From the NCBI RefSeq assembly GCF_014696315.1, contig NZ_JACJPX010000010.1, positions 91,797 through 155,796 on the forward strand: 64,000 nucleotides of DNA, in the 5' to 3' direction. The notes beneath the pieces were generated by a model. That model was not told the origin of the DNA, searched no databases, and saw only the letters and a list, made by a program, of their open reading frames with translations. Positions 36,411-45,703 of the stretch are shown piece by piece. Position numbers and translations under genes: made by a program. The stretch is from Calothrix membranacea FACHB-236 (GTDB lineage: Bacteria > Cyanobacteriota > Cyanobacteriia > Cyanobacteriales > Nostocaceae). How positions within the stretch are numbered: the first letter of the stretch is position 1; every line of letters starts with the position of its first letter.

Positions 36411-38003
36411 GTGCAAATGACTATTGATTCATCACAATCTATTGATTCATCGGATTCATCGGCTTTGCTTCCCAAAGTCAAAAGAAAGTTCAGAGTTCGT
36501 TGGCTGTCGTGGCTACTGGTCGTTGGGCTTTTGGGTGGAATTGGCTCTGCAATTTATTACCAGGTAGCTGTCGTTCCGACCCAGCAAGCCAGACGCAAGG
36601 TTTTGACGCAACCTGTAGAAAGACAAACTTTAGCAATTACGGTTTCAGCGAATGGTACAGTCAAACCTGAGCGATCAATTAACCTCAGCCCTAAAAATTC
36701 TGGCATCCTCAAAAGACTATTAGCAAAGGAAGGAGATATTGTTAAAGCAGGGCAGATTGTCGCTTACATGGATGATTCCAATCTGCGCGGACAACTCACT
36801 TCTGCTCAAGGACAGTTAGCACAAGCCGAGGCGAATCTGCAAAAGGCGCAAGCTGGGAATCGCCCCCAAGATATAGGTCAAGCACAAGCAGCATTAGACG
36901 AAGCCGAGGCGAATCTGCAAAAGGCGCAAGCTGGAAATCGCCCCCAAGATATAGGTCAAGCACAAGCACGCTTACAAAGCGCTCAAGCGACTCTGAGCAA
37001 AGCAGAAGATGATTTTCGCCGTAATCAACAACTTTTCAATTCCGGTGGGATTGCTCTACAGGTTGTAAACCAAAAACGGGCAGACCGAGACAGCGCTCAA
37101 GCTGCTGTCAATGAGGCGCAGCAAGCATTAGCTTTACAAAGAGCTGGTTCGCGTCCAGAAGATATTGCCCAAGCCAGGGCTACAGTTAACCAAAGACAAC
37201 AAGCTTTAGCATTATTAAAAGCTGGAAGCCGCCCAGAAGACATTGAGGTAGCGCGTGCTCAAGTTACATCTGCTCGCGGTTCACTGCAAAATATCCAAGC
37301 TCAAATAAATGACACTATAATTCGCGCACCTTTTGATGGCGTTGTAACTAAGAAATACGCTGATCCAGGTGCCTTTGTGACTCCCACAACAGCCAGTAGT
37401 GATGTGTCTTCTGCTACTTCTTCCTCGATTTTGGCCCTAGCTTCTACGAATGAAGTTGTCGCCAATTTAGCGGAAACCAATATTTCTAAAATTCGCCTGG
37501 GTTTACCAGTGACGATTCAGGCAGATGCTTACCCAGGAAAAGTTTTTGAAGGTCAAGTCAAGCAAATCGCCGCCCAATCTGTAGTGACGCAAAATGTCAC
37601 GAGTTTTGAAGTCAGAATATCGCTTACAGATCCCCAAAGATTATTGCGGTCTGGGATGAATGTGGCTACAGATTTCCAAGTAGGTCAAGTAGAGAATGCG
37701 CTGGTAGTGCCAACCGCATCTGTTGTGCGCCGAGAAAATAGCACAGGTGTGTTTGTCGCAGGGACAGATAACAAACCTATATTTACACGTATTGAAACTG
37801 GCGTAACTGTTGGTAAATTTACGGAAGTAAAATCAGGCTTGACTGGTGACGAGAGAGTATTGCTCAGTTTCCCACCAGGTTCACGACCACAATCTACACC
37901 ACGAGGCGGAGTTTTCCCAGGTGTAGGAGGCGGTGGTGGCGGTGGTGGTGGTCGCCAAGGTGGTGGTTCTGGTGGCGGTCGTTCTGGTGGCGGTGCGCCT
38001 TAA
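36411..38003 (+). CDS. HlyD/MacA-type periplasmic adaptor of ABC efflux pump (module 1)
   Basis: 530 residues. The first codon could be the ATG at 36417 or nearby. A membrane helix (WLSWLLVVGLLGGIGSAIYY) anchors it; then come a biotinyl-lipoyl half (NLSPKNSGILKRLLAKEGDIVK), a long helical hairpin of imperfect 26-residue units built on AEANLQKAQAGNRPQDIGQA, and the second lipoyl half (IRAPFDGVVTKKYADPGAFV). Beta-barrel and membrane-proximal parts follow, with a Gly-rich tail (GVGGGGGGGGGRQGGGSGGG). The adaptor bridges the inner-membrane ABC transporter and TolC. A 78-bp tandem DNA duplication lies in the hairpin. It heads the adaptor-permease-ATPase-TolC cluster. Confidence 0.93.
   Translation: MQMTIDSSQSIDSSDSSALLPKVKRKFRVRWLSWLLVVGLLGGIGSAIYYQVAVVPTQQARRKVLTQPVERQTLAITVSANGTVKPERSINLSPKNSGILKRLLAKEGDIVKAGQIVAYMDDSNLRGQLTSAQGQLAQAEANLQKAQAGNRPQDIGQAQAALDEAEANLQKAQAGNRPQDIGQAQARLQSAQATLSKAEDDFRRNQQLFNSGGIALQVVNQKRADRDSAQAAVNEAQQALALQRAGSRPEDIAQARATVNQRQQALALLKAGSRPEDIEVARAQVTSARGSLQNIQAQINDTIIRAPFDGVVTKKYADPGAFVTPTTASSDVSSATSSSILALASTNEVVANLAETNISKIRLGLPVTIQADAYPGKVFEGQVKQIAAQSVVTQNVTSFEVRISLTDPQRLLRSGMNVATDFQVGQVENALVVPTASVVRRENSTGVFVAGTDNKPIFTRIETGVTVGKFTEVKSGLTGDERVLLSFPPGSRPQSTPRGGVFPGVGGGGGGGGGRQGGGSGGGRSGGGAP
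36823..36968. repeat. 78-bp tandem duplication inside the adaptor gene
   Basis: Bases 36823-36890 recur at 36901-36968 with one mismatch in 68, offset 78 bp (26 codons), so the coiled-coil hairpin has gained one 26-residue unit. The near-identity suggests a recent event. Confidence 0.9.
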
Positions 38004-38050
38004 ACAAGTTGGTAATAGGTAATGGGTAATTGGTAATTGGAATTAACAAT

Positions 38051-38117
38051 TTCCCCCTGCTCCCTGCTCCCTGCTCCCCTGCTTTGCCAAGTCCCCAGTC
38101 CCCAGTCCCCAATCCCT
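38051..38117. repeat. STRR tract (CTCCCTG then CCCCAGT units)
   Basis: TCCCTGC units followed by CCCCAGT/CCCCAAT heptamers fill the gap between adaptor and permease genes. Confidence 0.75.
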
Positions 38118-38136
38118 CTCCTGTTCCTCAAAAAGT

Positions 38137-39417
38137 ATGTTTAAGCTATTTAAGGGGTTTTACAAAACTAAAAATACCCGCACTGTTCCGTTTTTAGAAA
38201 TTTTGACAATGGCAGCGGAAACGCTGTGGAGTAATAAATTACGCACGGGATTGACGATGCTGGGCGTAATTATTGGTATTTCCTCTGTGATTGCGATTAC
38301 TTCTGTGGGACAGGGCGTACAAAAGGGTGTTGAGCAGCAAATCCAAGCATTAGGTACAGATGTCATCCAAATCTTGGCAGGTGCGGCTAGAAGCGGAAAT
38401 ATCAGCCAAGGGATAGGTTCTAGTAGTACTTTGACGTGGGAAGATGCAAAGGCGATCGCACAACAAGCGCCATCGGCTCAAATGGTGTCAGCTTATTTAC
38501 AGCGTAATGCACAAGTAGTTTATGGAGGGCAAAATACATCAACCACCATTTACGGCACTGATTTAAGTTACCCAGATATCAGAAATACTCACCCCCAACA
38601 AGGGAGGTATTTTACCGAGGAAGAACTCAACACAGCTGCACAGGTAGCTGTACTGGGGCCGACAGTATTAAATACTCTCTTTGGTCAAGGTGCTAATCCC
38701 ATAGATGAGACAATCCGGATTCGAGGAGAAGCTTATAAAGTAATTGGGGTGATGGAACCGAAAGGTTCTCAAGGGCCGATGGATCGAGATGACCAAGTTT
38801 TCATACCGCTAACTAGTATGTCCGCCAGATTAGTTGGTAACAATGCTCTAGCAGGTGTTTCTGTAAGTGGCATTTTAGTGAAAGGTGCCAATCAAGAACA
38901 GTTAGAAGCAGCGCAGTTTCAGGTTACCAATCTCTTACGTTTACGTCACAATATTTATCCACCACAAGCTGATGATTTTCGGCTGACTAACCAAGCTGAT
39001 ATTGTCAGCACCTTTACCAACGTCGTGGGATTGTTTACCGTCATGGTAGTTGCGATCGCAGGTATTTCGCTAGTAGTAGGTGGTATTGGCATTGCTAACA
39101 TCATGCTGGTGTCTGTGGTGGAACGTACCAGAGAAATTGGCATTCGCAAAGCCGTTGGTGCAACCAATTCAGCTATATTGAATCAATTTTTAGCCGAAGC
39201 GATCGTCATTTCCATCGTCGGTGGCGTTATTGGCATGGTAAGCGGGATTGCGATCGCATTTGGTGCAGCGAATATTTTTAAGTTCCCCTTTGTAATTTCC
39301 GTTCTCTCCATAATTGTCGGCTTTGCACTCTCGTTAGGTGTCGGCTTAGTCGCTGGCGTAATTCCCGCCCGAAACGCCGCTAAATTAGACCCAATTACGG
39401 CTTTACGTAGTGATTGA
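38137..39417 (+). CDS. MacB-type ABC transporter permease (module 1)
   Basis: 426 residues. A MacB_PCD-type extracytoplasmic domain lies between TM1 (TMLGVIIGISSVIAITSV) and three C-terminal helices (FTVMVVAIAGISLVVGGIG, IVISIVGGVIGMVSGIAIA, VLSIIVGFALSLGVGLVAG). The conserved VVERTREIGIRKAVGATNS segment is the FtsX-type coupling element. No ATPase is fused; the separate ATPase follows at 39513. It exports through TolC with mechanotransmission rather than a substrate channel. Gene order adaptor-permease-ATPase matches cyanobacterial devBCA-like and MacAB-like operons. Confidence 0.93.
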   Translation: MFKLFKGFYKTKNTRTVPFLEILTMAAETLWSNKLRTGLTMLGVIIGISSVIAITSVGQGVQKGVEQQIQALGTDVIQILAGAARSGNISQGIGSSSTLTWEDAKAIAQQAPSAQMVSAYLQRNAQVVYGGQNTSTTIYGTDLSYPDIRNTHPQQGRYFTEEELNTAAQVAVLGPTVLNTLFGQGANPIDETIRIRGEAYKVIGVMEPKGSQGPMDRDDQVFIPLTSMSARLVGNNALAGVSVSGILVKGANQEQLEAAQFQVTNLLRLRHNIYPPQADDFRLTNQADIVSTFTNVVGLFTVMVVAIAGISLVVGGIGIANIMLVSVVERTREIGIRKAVGATNSAILNQFLAEAIVISIVGGVIGMVSGIAIAFGAANIFKFPFVISVLSIIVGFALSLGVGLVAGVIPARNAAKLDPITALRSD

Positions 39418-39418
39418 G

Positions 39419-39503
39419 GAGGGATGAGGGAGATGAGGGAGATGAGGGAGATGAGGGAGAAATAATAAAAACCAAACACCAAACACCAAACACCAAACAC
39501 CCA
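39419..39503. repeat. Two tandem microsatellites in the permease-ATPase gap
   Basis: Repeats of ATGAGGGAG (9 bp, about four copies, 39424-39461), then of CACCAAA (39472-39500, about four copies). They extend the reading frame of the ATPase upstream by chance. Confidence 0.85.
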
Positions 39504-39512
39504 ATTACCATT

Positions 39513-40184
39513 ATGCCAACAATGATTTGGATGGAATCGATTACTAAAACCTACCATTTAGGAGAAGTTGAGGTTCCTATTTTGAAGGGAATTCAACTTT
39601 CTATTGAGGAAGGGGAATATGTTTCGATTATGGGGGCATCAGGTTCGGGTAAGTCTACGCTGATGAATATTTTGGGCTGTTTGGATCGTCCCAGTACAGG
39701 ACATTATATTTTTGAAGGTAGAAATTTAACTACTTTTGATGATGATGAATTAGCTTATATTCGTAATCAAAGAATAGGTTTTGTTTTCCAGCAATTTAAC
39801 CTTTTGGCAAGAGCAACAGCGCTAGATAATGTCATGCTGCCAATGGTTTATGCTAATTTACCTAAGCCGAAACGCCGCCAAAGAGCATTAGAAGCATTAG
39901 AAAGAGTAGGGCTAAAAGAACGTGTTGCTAATCGTCCTAGTCAGCTTTCTGGGGGACAACAACAACGGGTGGCGATCGCTCGTGCTTTGGTGAACCGACC
40001 TGCATTAGTTTTGGCAGACGAACCAACGGGAGCATTAGATACGGAAACTTCCTACGAGGTCATGAATTTATTAACAGAATTAAATGACCAAGGTATCACA
40101 ATTATCATTGTTACCCATGAACCTGATATTGCTGCTCAAACTAAAAGAATTATCCGTGTGCAAGATGGGTTAATTGTTGGTTAA
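39513..40184 (+). CDS. MacB-type ABC transporter ATP-binding protein (module 1)
   Basis: 223 residues from the ATG at 39513. An upstream extension is encoded by microsatellites and is rejected. Walker [11 protein letters not shown]-loop [19 protein letters not shown], signature [15 protein letters not shown], Walker [13 protein letters not shown] and switch His in VTHEPDIA are all present. This is the MacB/LolD-like subgroup that powers tripartite export. It is the only ATPase in the cluster and may serve the second permease (44015) as well. Confidence 0.95.
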   Translation: MPTMIWMESITKTYHLGEVEVPILKGIQLSIEEGEYVSIMGASGSGKSTLMNILGCLDRPSTGHYIFEGRNLTTFDDDELAYIRNQRIGFVFQQFNLLARATALDNVMLPMVYANLPKPKRRQRALEALERVGLKERVANRPSQLSGGQQQRVAIARALVNRPALVLADEPTGALDTETSYEVMNLLTELNDQGITIIIVTHEPDIAAQTKRIIRVQDGLIVG

Positions 40185-40431
40185 ATATAGTATTATTACG
40201 GCTTTAATTTTATATTTAAATTATATTTTTATACAGCAAGATTGAGTTAAAAAAAGCAAGAAACCGCATCAATAACTACACACCAAAAAAAGATATGATG
40301 TTTAAGTATATTAGGTTATGTAAGCATAATTTATATTTTAAATATCATATTATGACTTTTATATATAATTCAAAACTACCCATAAATCTGCAAAATTTAC
40401 TAACTTATCAAACCTATTTACTACATTAGCC

Positions 40432-41871
40432 ATGAATTTTATTTTATTCCGCCTGCATTCTACTTGGGTTACAGTATTAGTTGCAATTTTAATGACGACT
40501 TTAGCCAAAACTGCAACAGCAGAAACTACTGCACAAACGCTACAATCTCCTAGTCCTACAATTAATAATTCTGAGTCGCTTCTCAATAATCTCAGCCCGA
40601 ACCCGAACCCTTTGCTATTTCCTACCAAACCAGAAGAAGTGAGGATTCAAGGAACTGTACCCCTAACTTTGCTTCAAGCTTTAGAATTAGCAAGACGCAA
40701 CAATCCAACTTTACAAGCAGCTCAATTTCAGGTAGAACGTAGCCGCAGTGCGCTACGAGAAGCTCAGGCTGCTTTACTGCCTAATGCTAATGTTAGTGGG
40801 AATTTAAGCAATAGTGGTAATAATTTGTTTACTGGTGGTTCAACTGAATCCAGCACAGCTTTTAACGGTCAAGCACAAATAAATTATAATCTCTATACTT
40901 CTGGTAACACACAAGCTAGTATTCGCTCTGCAGAAGAACAAGTACGGATAGATGAATTAAATTTAGAAAACCAATCTTTAGTAATTGGTTTAAATGTCGC
41001 TACCCAGTACTACAATTTGCAAGGTGCAGACGAACAAGTCAGAATTAATCGCTCTGCGGTAGAGAATGCCCAAGCTAGTTTACGAGATACTCAAGCACGA
41101 TTGCAAGCAGGAGTGGGGACGCAATTTGATGTTCTCCAAGCTCAGGTAAATTTAGCAGATGCTCAACAACAACTGACTAATTCTATTGCAAATCAGCAAA
41201 TTGCCCGTCGTCAGTTTGGTACTCTTTTAAATTTGCCACAATCGGTTGATATTGCTGCGGCCGATCCTGTGCAACTAGCTGGTTTATGGCAACAAACACT
41301 CGAACAAACCATTATACAAGCTTTTCAAAACCGCCCCGAATTGCCGCAATTTTTAGCGCAACGCAATCAAGCCGAACAGCAGCGACGACAAGCACTTTCC
41401 CAATTAGGGCCGCAATTAGGTATAACTGGAACCTATAATTTTCGAGATATTTATAATGATGGGATTAGTGTTGTTGATGGCTATTCGGTAGGGCTACAAA
41501 GCAGTTTAACTTTATTTGATGGCGGTGCAGCTAGAGCTAGAGCAGCTCAGTCACGCGCTAATATTGCGATCGCAGAAACTCAATTTGCTAATCAGCGGGA
41601 TCAAATTCGCTTTGATGTGGAACAATTTTATGTTCAGTTGCAGTCTAATCTCGATAATGTGCAGACTTCGACTTTGGCTTTAAGTCAAGCTAGGGAAGCT
41701 TTGCAAATTGCTAGGTTACGGTTTCAAGCAGGTGTGGGTACGCAAACAGAGGTAATTGCTGCTGAGAATGACTTAACAAGGGCGGAAGGTAATCGTGTGA
41801 CAGCTATTTTAGATTACAATCGCGCTCTGGCTAATTTACAGCGTTCTGTTACTTCTAGAAATACACGTTAG
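40432..41871 (+). CDS. TolC-family outer-membrane efflux protein
   Basis: 479 residues. A signal peptide (residues 1 to about 30, ending TATAET) precedes a proline-rich linker and the duplicated OEP domain of long alpha-helices with beta-barrel strands. Typical motifs are LTLLQALELARRNNPTLQAA, a repeated block near ALREAQAALLPNANVSGNLS, and in the second half SVGLQSSLTLFDGGAARARA. It forms the trimeric channel through the outer membrane for the adjacent ABC pumps; in Nostocales a TolC homologue (HgdD) also serves glycolipid export. Confidence 0.93.
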   Translation: MNFILFRLHSTWVTVLVAILMTTLAKTATAETTAQTLQSPSPTINNSESLLNNLSPNPNPLLFPTKPEEVRIQGTVPLTLLQALELARRNNPTLQAAQFQVERSRSALREAQAALLPNANVSGNLSNSGNNLFTGGSTESSTAFNGQAQINYNLYTSGNTQASIRSAEEQVRIDELNLENQSLVIGLNVATQYYNLQGADEQVRINRSAVENAQASLRDTQARLQAGVGTQFDVLQAQVNLADAQQQLTNSIANQQIARRQFGTLLNLPQSVDIAAADPVQLAGLWQQTLEQTIIQAFQNRPELPQFLAQRNQAEQQRRQALSQLGPQLGITGTYNFRDIYNDGISVVDGYSVGLQSSLTLFDGGAARARAAQSRANIAIAETQFANQRDQIRFDVEQFYVQLQSNLDNVQTSTLALSQAREALQIARLRFQAGVGTQTEVIAAENDLTRAEGNRVTAILDYNRALANLQRSVTSRNTR

Positions 41872-41906
41872 TACCGGAGATTTTTGTTTAAAGTCTAATT
41901 TTAGAG

Positions 41907-42003
41907 TAATACCAATTTGAGCGACAGATTGTAGGGGCAAGGCACTGCCTTGCCCTCTAGAATATTATTGATATGTCGCAAACATTATTTGATTTGGTGT
42001 AAT
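41907..42003. mobile_element. MITE-like repeat, copy 1
   Basis: About 97 bp. The terminal inverted pattern is TAATACCAATTTGA...GATTTGGTGTAATTA, the inner pair GCGACA...TGTCGC, and the core a hairpin GGGCAAGGCACTGCCTTGCCC. Shares the block GACAGATTGTAGGGGCA...GCC(T/G)TGCCCTCTAG with copies at 45532-45632 and 59661-59766. No transposase. Confidence 0.75.
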
Positions 42004-42046
42004 TAACCGCCGATATAGGCGTTTAAGAAATAAAGAATAGAAATTA

Positions 42047-42073
42047 GATGCGTTACGCGATCGCTAACGCATC
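42047..42073. repeat. Dispersed hairpin repeat, GATGCGTTA core (copy 2)
   Basis: Nine-bp arms GATGCGTTA and TAACGCATC around CGCGATCGC, which contains a HIP1 octamer. Confidence 0.8.
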
Positions 42074-42397
42074 CTACGTGAAATATGCGAACTTTAAAAA
42101 TTAAATATGAGTCCTATAGCGTCTAGGATAATTAAGCTTAGGGCAGAATTTGTGCATTGTTTCAGACTGGATACTTCATACTTCAGCCTGATTTTAAGTC
42201 ACCCAATCAGGTGAAGCCACGGAACGAAGCGAATAGCTAATATGAAGGCATATTAATAAGCAATAACTGAGCAAGTTAATCTTGAGGTTTTTGATAAATA
42301 TCTCATCTTTATTTTCAACTTTATTCTCTTCTAAATTGCAGTAATAGCCCATTAACTAACAGCTATTTCAGCAAAGCAATCTTTATCGGCTGGTATC

Positions 42398-43867
42398 ATG
42401 AATACGTACATAGAAATCCCCGTGATTGGCAAAAAAATTAAGTATCCGATGCGCTGGCTGATAGGACTAATAACAGCTGGTGCTTTGGTTGTGGGTACTA
42501 CTACTACCTATACTCTGGTGAATCGGGGAAATACTAAACAAGATATATCTCAACTAACTGTTCCAGTAGAAACCCAAAGTGTGACGCTGCGGATTACGGC
42601 GAGTGGGAAGGTAGTACCAGTTCAAAGTGTGAATATCAGTCCCAAAAATCCCGGGGTGTTGGGTGAATTATATGTGGAACAAGGCGATCGCGTGCAAAAA
42701 GGACAAGTAATCGCCCGCATGGATGTTGGCGAAATTCAAGCGCAAATCCTGCAGTACCAAGCTAATATCGCCCAAGTCCAAGCCCAACTCGATGAAGCGC
42801 GGGCGGGTAGTCGTCCCCAAGAAATCGCCCAAGCTAAAGCACGTTTAGCACAAGCAGAAGCACAACTAGCCGCAGGGCGTGCGGGTAATCGCGCTCAAGA
42901 AATTGGACAGGCGCAAGCGCAAGTAGAATCAGCACAGGCTCAAGTTAACCTGACGCAATCGCGGGTAGTGCGCTATCAGGAATTAACTAGACAAGGAGCA
43001 ACTTCTCAAGATCAGCTCGATCAGTATGTTAGTGAAAATAGCCGCGCCAAAGCTGCTTTAACAGAAGCGCAAAAACGGTTATCTCTGCTGCAAAGTGGAA
43101 CTCGTAGCGAAGAAATTGACGCGAAAGAAGCAGCAGTTACCGAAGCCCGCGCCGCTTTAGTTCTGTTACAAAATGGTAGCCGTCCTGAGGAAATTGCTCA
43201 ACGTCAAGCCGCCGTTAAAGCCGCCCAAGCACAATTACAAGCAGCCCAAGTCAGGCTTGGAGATACAGAAATTCGCGCACCGTTTAGCGGTATTGTTACA
43301 CAGAAATACGCTAACGTGGGTTCATTTGTCACACCCACAACTTCTGCCTCTAGTAGTGCATCAGCCACATCTAGTTCAATTGTCGCCGTGGCTCGAGGTT
43401 TAGAAGTATTAGCCCAAGTCCCTGAAGCTGATATTGGCAGAATTAAACCAGGACAACAGGTAGAAATTGTTGCTGATGCTTACCCCGATCAAGTATTTAA
43501 AGGTCGTGTACGCCTAATTGCACCGGAAGCAGTAGTGGAACAAGGTGTAACTTCCTTCCAAGTGCGGGTTGTATTAGATACAGGGATAGATAAACTGCGT
43601 TCTGGCTTAAACGTGGATTTAACCTTTTTAGGCGATCGCGTCAATAATGCTTTAGTATTACCCACCGTCGCCATTGTCACCGAAAAAGGACAAACTGGCG
43701 TACTTGTCCCCGACGAAAACAATAAACCCCAATTTCGCCAAGTCACCGTCGGCGCACAAATCCAAGACCAAACCCAGGTTTTAGAAGGCGTAAAAGTAGG
43801 CGATCGCATTTTCGTAAACCCACCGAAGGATTACAAAATCGAAAAAGCCAAGGAGCAGAGTAATTAG
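42398..43867 (+). CDS. HlyD/MacA-type periplasmic adaptor (module 2)
   Basis: 489 residues, paralogous to the module 1 adaptor. A membrane helix (MRWLIGLITAGALVVGTTTT) is followed by the first lipoyl half (NISPKNPGVLGELYVEQGDR), a helical hairpin with AGSRPQEIAQAKARLAQAEA-type units, and the second lipoyl half (IRAPFSGIVTQKYANVGSFV). A beta-barrel and membrane-proximal domain follow. The hairpin is shorter than in module 1. It is followed by a permease but no ATPase gene, so it probably uses the ATPase at 39513 or one elsewhere. Confidence 0.92.
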   Translation: MNTYIEIPVIGKKIKYPMRWLIGLITAGALVVGTTTTYTLVNRGNTKQDISQLTVPVETQSVTLRITASGKVVPVQSVNISPKNPGVLGELYVEQGDRVQKGQVIARMDVGEIQAQILQYQANIAQVQAQLDEARAGSRPQEIAQAKARLAQAEAQLAAGRAGNRAQEIGQAQAQVESAQAQVNLTQSRVVRYQELTRQGATSQDQLDQYVSENSRAKAALTEAQKRLSLLQSGTRSEEIDAKEAAVTEARAALVLLQNGSRPEEIAQRQAAVKAAQAQLQAAQVRLGDTEIRAPFSGIVTQKYANVGSFVTPTTSASSSASATSSSIVAVARGLEVLAQVPEADIGRIKPGQQVEIVADAYPDQVFKGRVRLIAPEAVVEQGVTSFQVRVVLDTGIDKLRSGLNVDLTFLGDRVNNALVLPTVAIVTEKGQTGVLVPDENNKPQFRQVTVGAQIQDQTQVLEGVKVGDRIFVNPPKDYKIEKAKEQSN

Positions 43868-43987
43868 GGGATTGGGGACTGGGGATTGGGGATTGGGGAC
43901 AAGGGGATAAGGGGATAAATTACTCTTGACTTTTGACTTTTGACTCTTGACTCTTGACTCTTGACTCTTGACTCTTGACTCTTGACA
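43866..43987. repeat. STRR arrays GGGGATT and TTGACTC before the permease
   Basis: GGGGATT/GGGGACT units (43866-43915) then about nine TTGACT(C/T)-type heptamers (43925-43985). The arrays end about 30 bases before the permease ATG. Confidence 0.85.
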
Positions 43988-44014
43988 AACACCCATTACC
44001 AATTACCAATTACC

Positions 44015-45232
44015 ATGAACTTCTTAGAAAGTATCCAAATGGCGGGGAAAACCCTGCTGGCGAATAAGTTACGCAGTGCGCTTACCATGCTGGGGATTGT
44101 TATTGGTAACGCTTCGGTAATTGCGATGATTGGGATTGGCGAAGGTGGACAGAAGTATGTTTCTCAACAACTTGAGTCTTTAGGGCCAAATATCTTATTT
44201 GTGATTCCTGGTAACCAAGAAACGCAGCGTATCTCTAGGGAGGTACCAAAAACCCTGGTTTTGGAAGATGCGGAAGCGATCGCAACTCAAGTACCAACAG
44301 TTGCAAATGTGACTGCGGAATTAAATAGCCGTCAAGTAGTTACCTACCGTAATCGCAACACCGATGTTAACATCATTGGCACAACTCCCACTTTCTTAAC
44401 CGTCAGGGATTTTGAACCTGCTAAGGGGCGATTTTTCACCGATATAGATATGAAGCGCAGCAACCAAGTTGTTGTACTAGGTGCAGATTTAGCAGAAAGA
44501 CTGTTTGGTAGTGCTAATCCTGTAGGAGAACAGTTAAGGATTAAAAATACTAGCTTTCAAGTAATTGGTGTACTCACAGCTAAGGGTTCTAACTTAGGTG
44601 TAGATTACGACGAAGCCGCATTAGTCCCTGTAATCACTGCAGCTAATCGCTTGATTGGGCGAACTTCTCCCTATGGTTTAGAGTTAAGCTATATTGTCGC
44701 CTCCGCTAAAAATGCTGATAGTGTGGATGCAGCAGAGTTTCAAATTACCAATTTACTGCGCCAACGCCACAAAATTAATGGCGAAGATGACTTTACCATC
44801 CGTTCTCAAAAAGATGCTTTGCAAACAGTCGGACAAATCACCGGCGCATTAACAATTATGCTAGCTGCGATCGCAGGCATATCTTTGTTTGTCGGTGGTA
44901 TTGGGATCATGAACATCATGCTAGTATCCGTCACCGAACGCACCCAAGAAATTGGATTGAGAAAAGCGATCGGGGCAACAGAGCAAGATATTTTGCTACA
45001 GTTCATGATTGAAGCGGTAATTGTTTCAGCTATTGGTGGCTTAGTTGGTACTGCTGCTGGTGTTGGTGGTATTTTCTTAGTCGCCGCTTTAACTCCCTTA
45101 GAAGCTGGAATTTCACCCGTAGCAATTACAATGGCGGTTGGTATATCCGGCGGAATCGGCTTATTCTTCGGTGTCGTCCCCGCACGTCGCGCCGCTAAAC
45201 TCGACCCAATTGTAGCCTTAAGAAGCGCATAG
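44015..45232 (+). CDS. MacB-type ABC transporter permease (module 2)
   Basis: 405 residues from the ATG at 44015 (a longer frame adds 11 residues made of repeat). Same layout as the module 1 permease: TM1 TMLGIVIGNASVIAMIGIG, a MacB-type extracytoplasmic domain, three C-terminal helices (MLAAIAGISLFVGGIGIMN; AVIVSAIGGLVGTAAGVGG; ITMAVGISGGIGLFFGVVP) and the coupling segment RTQEIGLRKAIGATEQ. No ATPase follows; a repeat-rich gap does. Confidence 0.92.
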   Translation: MNFLESIQMAGKTLLANKLRSALTMLGIVIGNASVIAMIGIGEGGQKYVSQQLESLGPNILFVIPGNQETQRISREVPKTLVLEDAEAIATQVPTVANVTAELNSRQVVTYRNRNTDVNIIGTTPTFLTVRDFEPAKGRFFTDIDMKRSNQVVVLGADLAERLFGSANPVGEQLRIKNTSFQVIGVLTAKGSNLGVDYDEAALVPVITAANRLIGRTSPYGLELSYIVASAKNADSVDAAEFQITNLLRQRHKINGEDDFTIRSQKDALQTVGQITGALTIMLAAIAGISLFVGGIGIMNIMLVSVTERTQEIGLRKAIGATEQDILLQFMIEAVIVSAIGGLVGTAAGVGGIFLVAALTPLEAGISPVAITMAVGISGGIGLFFGVVPARRAAKLDPIVALRSA

Positions 45233-45245
45233 CGCCGCTACGCGG

Positions 45246-45300
45246 AAGTCAAAAGTCAAAAGTCAACAGTCAACAGTCAACAGTCAACAGTCAACAGTCA
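45246..45300. repeat. STRR array CAACAGT
   Basis: AAAAGTC units then about six CAACAGT heptamers directly after the permease stop, abutting the minisatellite. Confidence 0.85.
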
Positions 45301-45307
45301 AATTATT

Positions 45308-45510
45308 TCGTACAGAACACAAGTTGTTTTGTACAGAACACAAGTTGTTTCGTGCAGAACACAAGTTGTTTTGTACAGAACACAAGTTGTTTCGTGCAGA
45401 ACACAAGTTGTTTTGTACAGAACACAAGTTGTTTCGTACAGAACACAAGTTGTTTTGTACAGAACACAAGTTGTCTTGTGCAGAATACAAGTTGTTTCGT
45501 GCAGAATACG
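45308..45510. repeat. 21-bp minisatellite, about 10 copies
   Basis: Unit cagaacacaagttgttttgta. CAGAA(C/T)AC recurs at 45313, 45334, 45355, 45376, 45397, 45418, 45439, 45460, 45481 and 45502, exactly 21 bp apart. The variants TTCGTGC/TTCGTAC and TTTGTAC alternate, giving a 42-bp higher-order repeat over much of the array. Each unit holds the palindrome ACAAGTTGT. As 21 is a multiple of 3 and the unit has no stop, long chance frames open on both strands. Confidence 0.95.
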
Positions 45511-45531
45511 ATTTGGGCATCATTTCAGAAC

Positions 45532-45632
45532 TTATACCAAATTCAAAAAAGACGACAGATTGTAGGGGCACGGCAATGCCGTGCCCTCTAGAATATATTG
45601 ATATATCGCCAAAATTATTTGAATTAGTATAA
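45532..45632. mobile_element. MITE-like repeat, copy 2
   Basis: About 101 bp. Ends TTATACCAAATTCAAA...TTATTTGAATTAGTATAA, inner GACGACAGATTGTAGGGGCA, core hairpin GGGCACGGCAATGCCGTGCCC. Confidence 0.75.
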
Positions 45633-45703
45633 GTAGCCGTCATCAACTGGCTACACCAGAACACATAAAAAATTCATTAATCCCCCTGCCCCCTGCCCCC
45701 CTG
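45631..45703. repeat. Second dispersed repeat, copy A
   Basis: AAGTAGCCGTCATCAACTGG, then a conserved stretch through ACACCAGAACACAT and AAAATTCATTAATCCCCCTG, ending in CCCCCTGC runs. It matches 53503-53583 at most positions. Confidence 0.8.

Larger units (their letters stand above)
41872..42397. other. 526-bp gap with MITE copy and GATGCGTTA hairpin
   Basis: Contains MITE-like repeat copy 1 (41907-42003) and a hairpin GATGCGTTA/TAACGCATC (42047-42073) whose loop is a HIP1 octamer. The rest is AT-rich promoter DNA for the second adaptor gene. Confidence 0.7.

Noticed and set aside
39414..39512. Longer N-terminus for the MacB-type ATPase
   Set aside because: Encoded by ATGAGGGAG and CACCAAA microsatellites; the fold starts after the ATG at 39513.
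45308..45510. CRISPR array
   Set aside because: Units are contiguous with no unique spacers and no cas gene is nearby.
45284..45664. Long open frames on both strands across the minisatellite
   Set aside because: They arise because the 21-bp unit is a multiple of three and has no stop; the peptides are pure repeats (CSVQNNL-type) with no start context.
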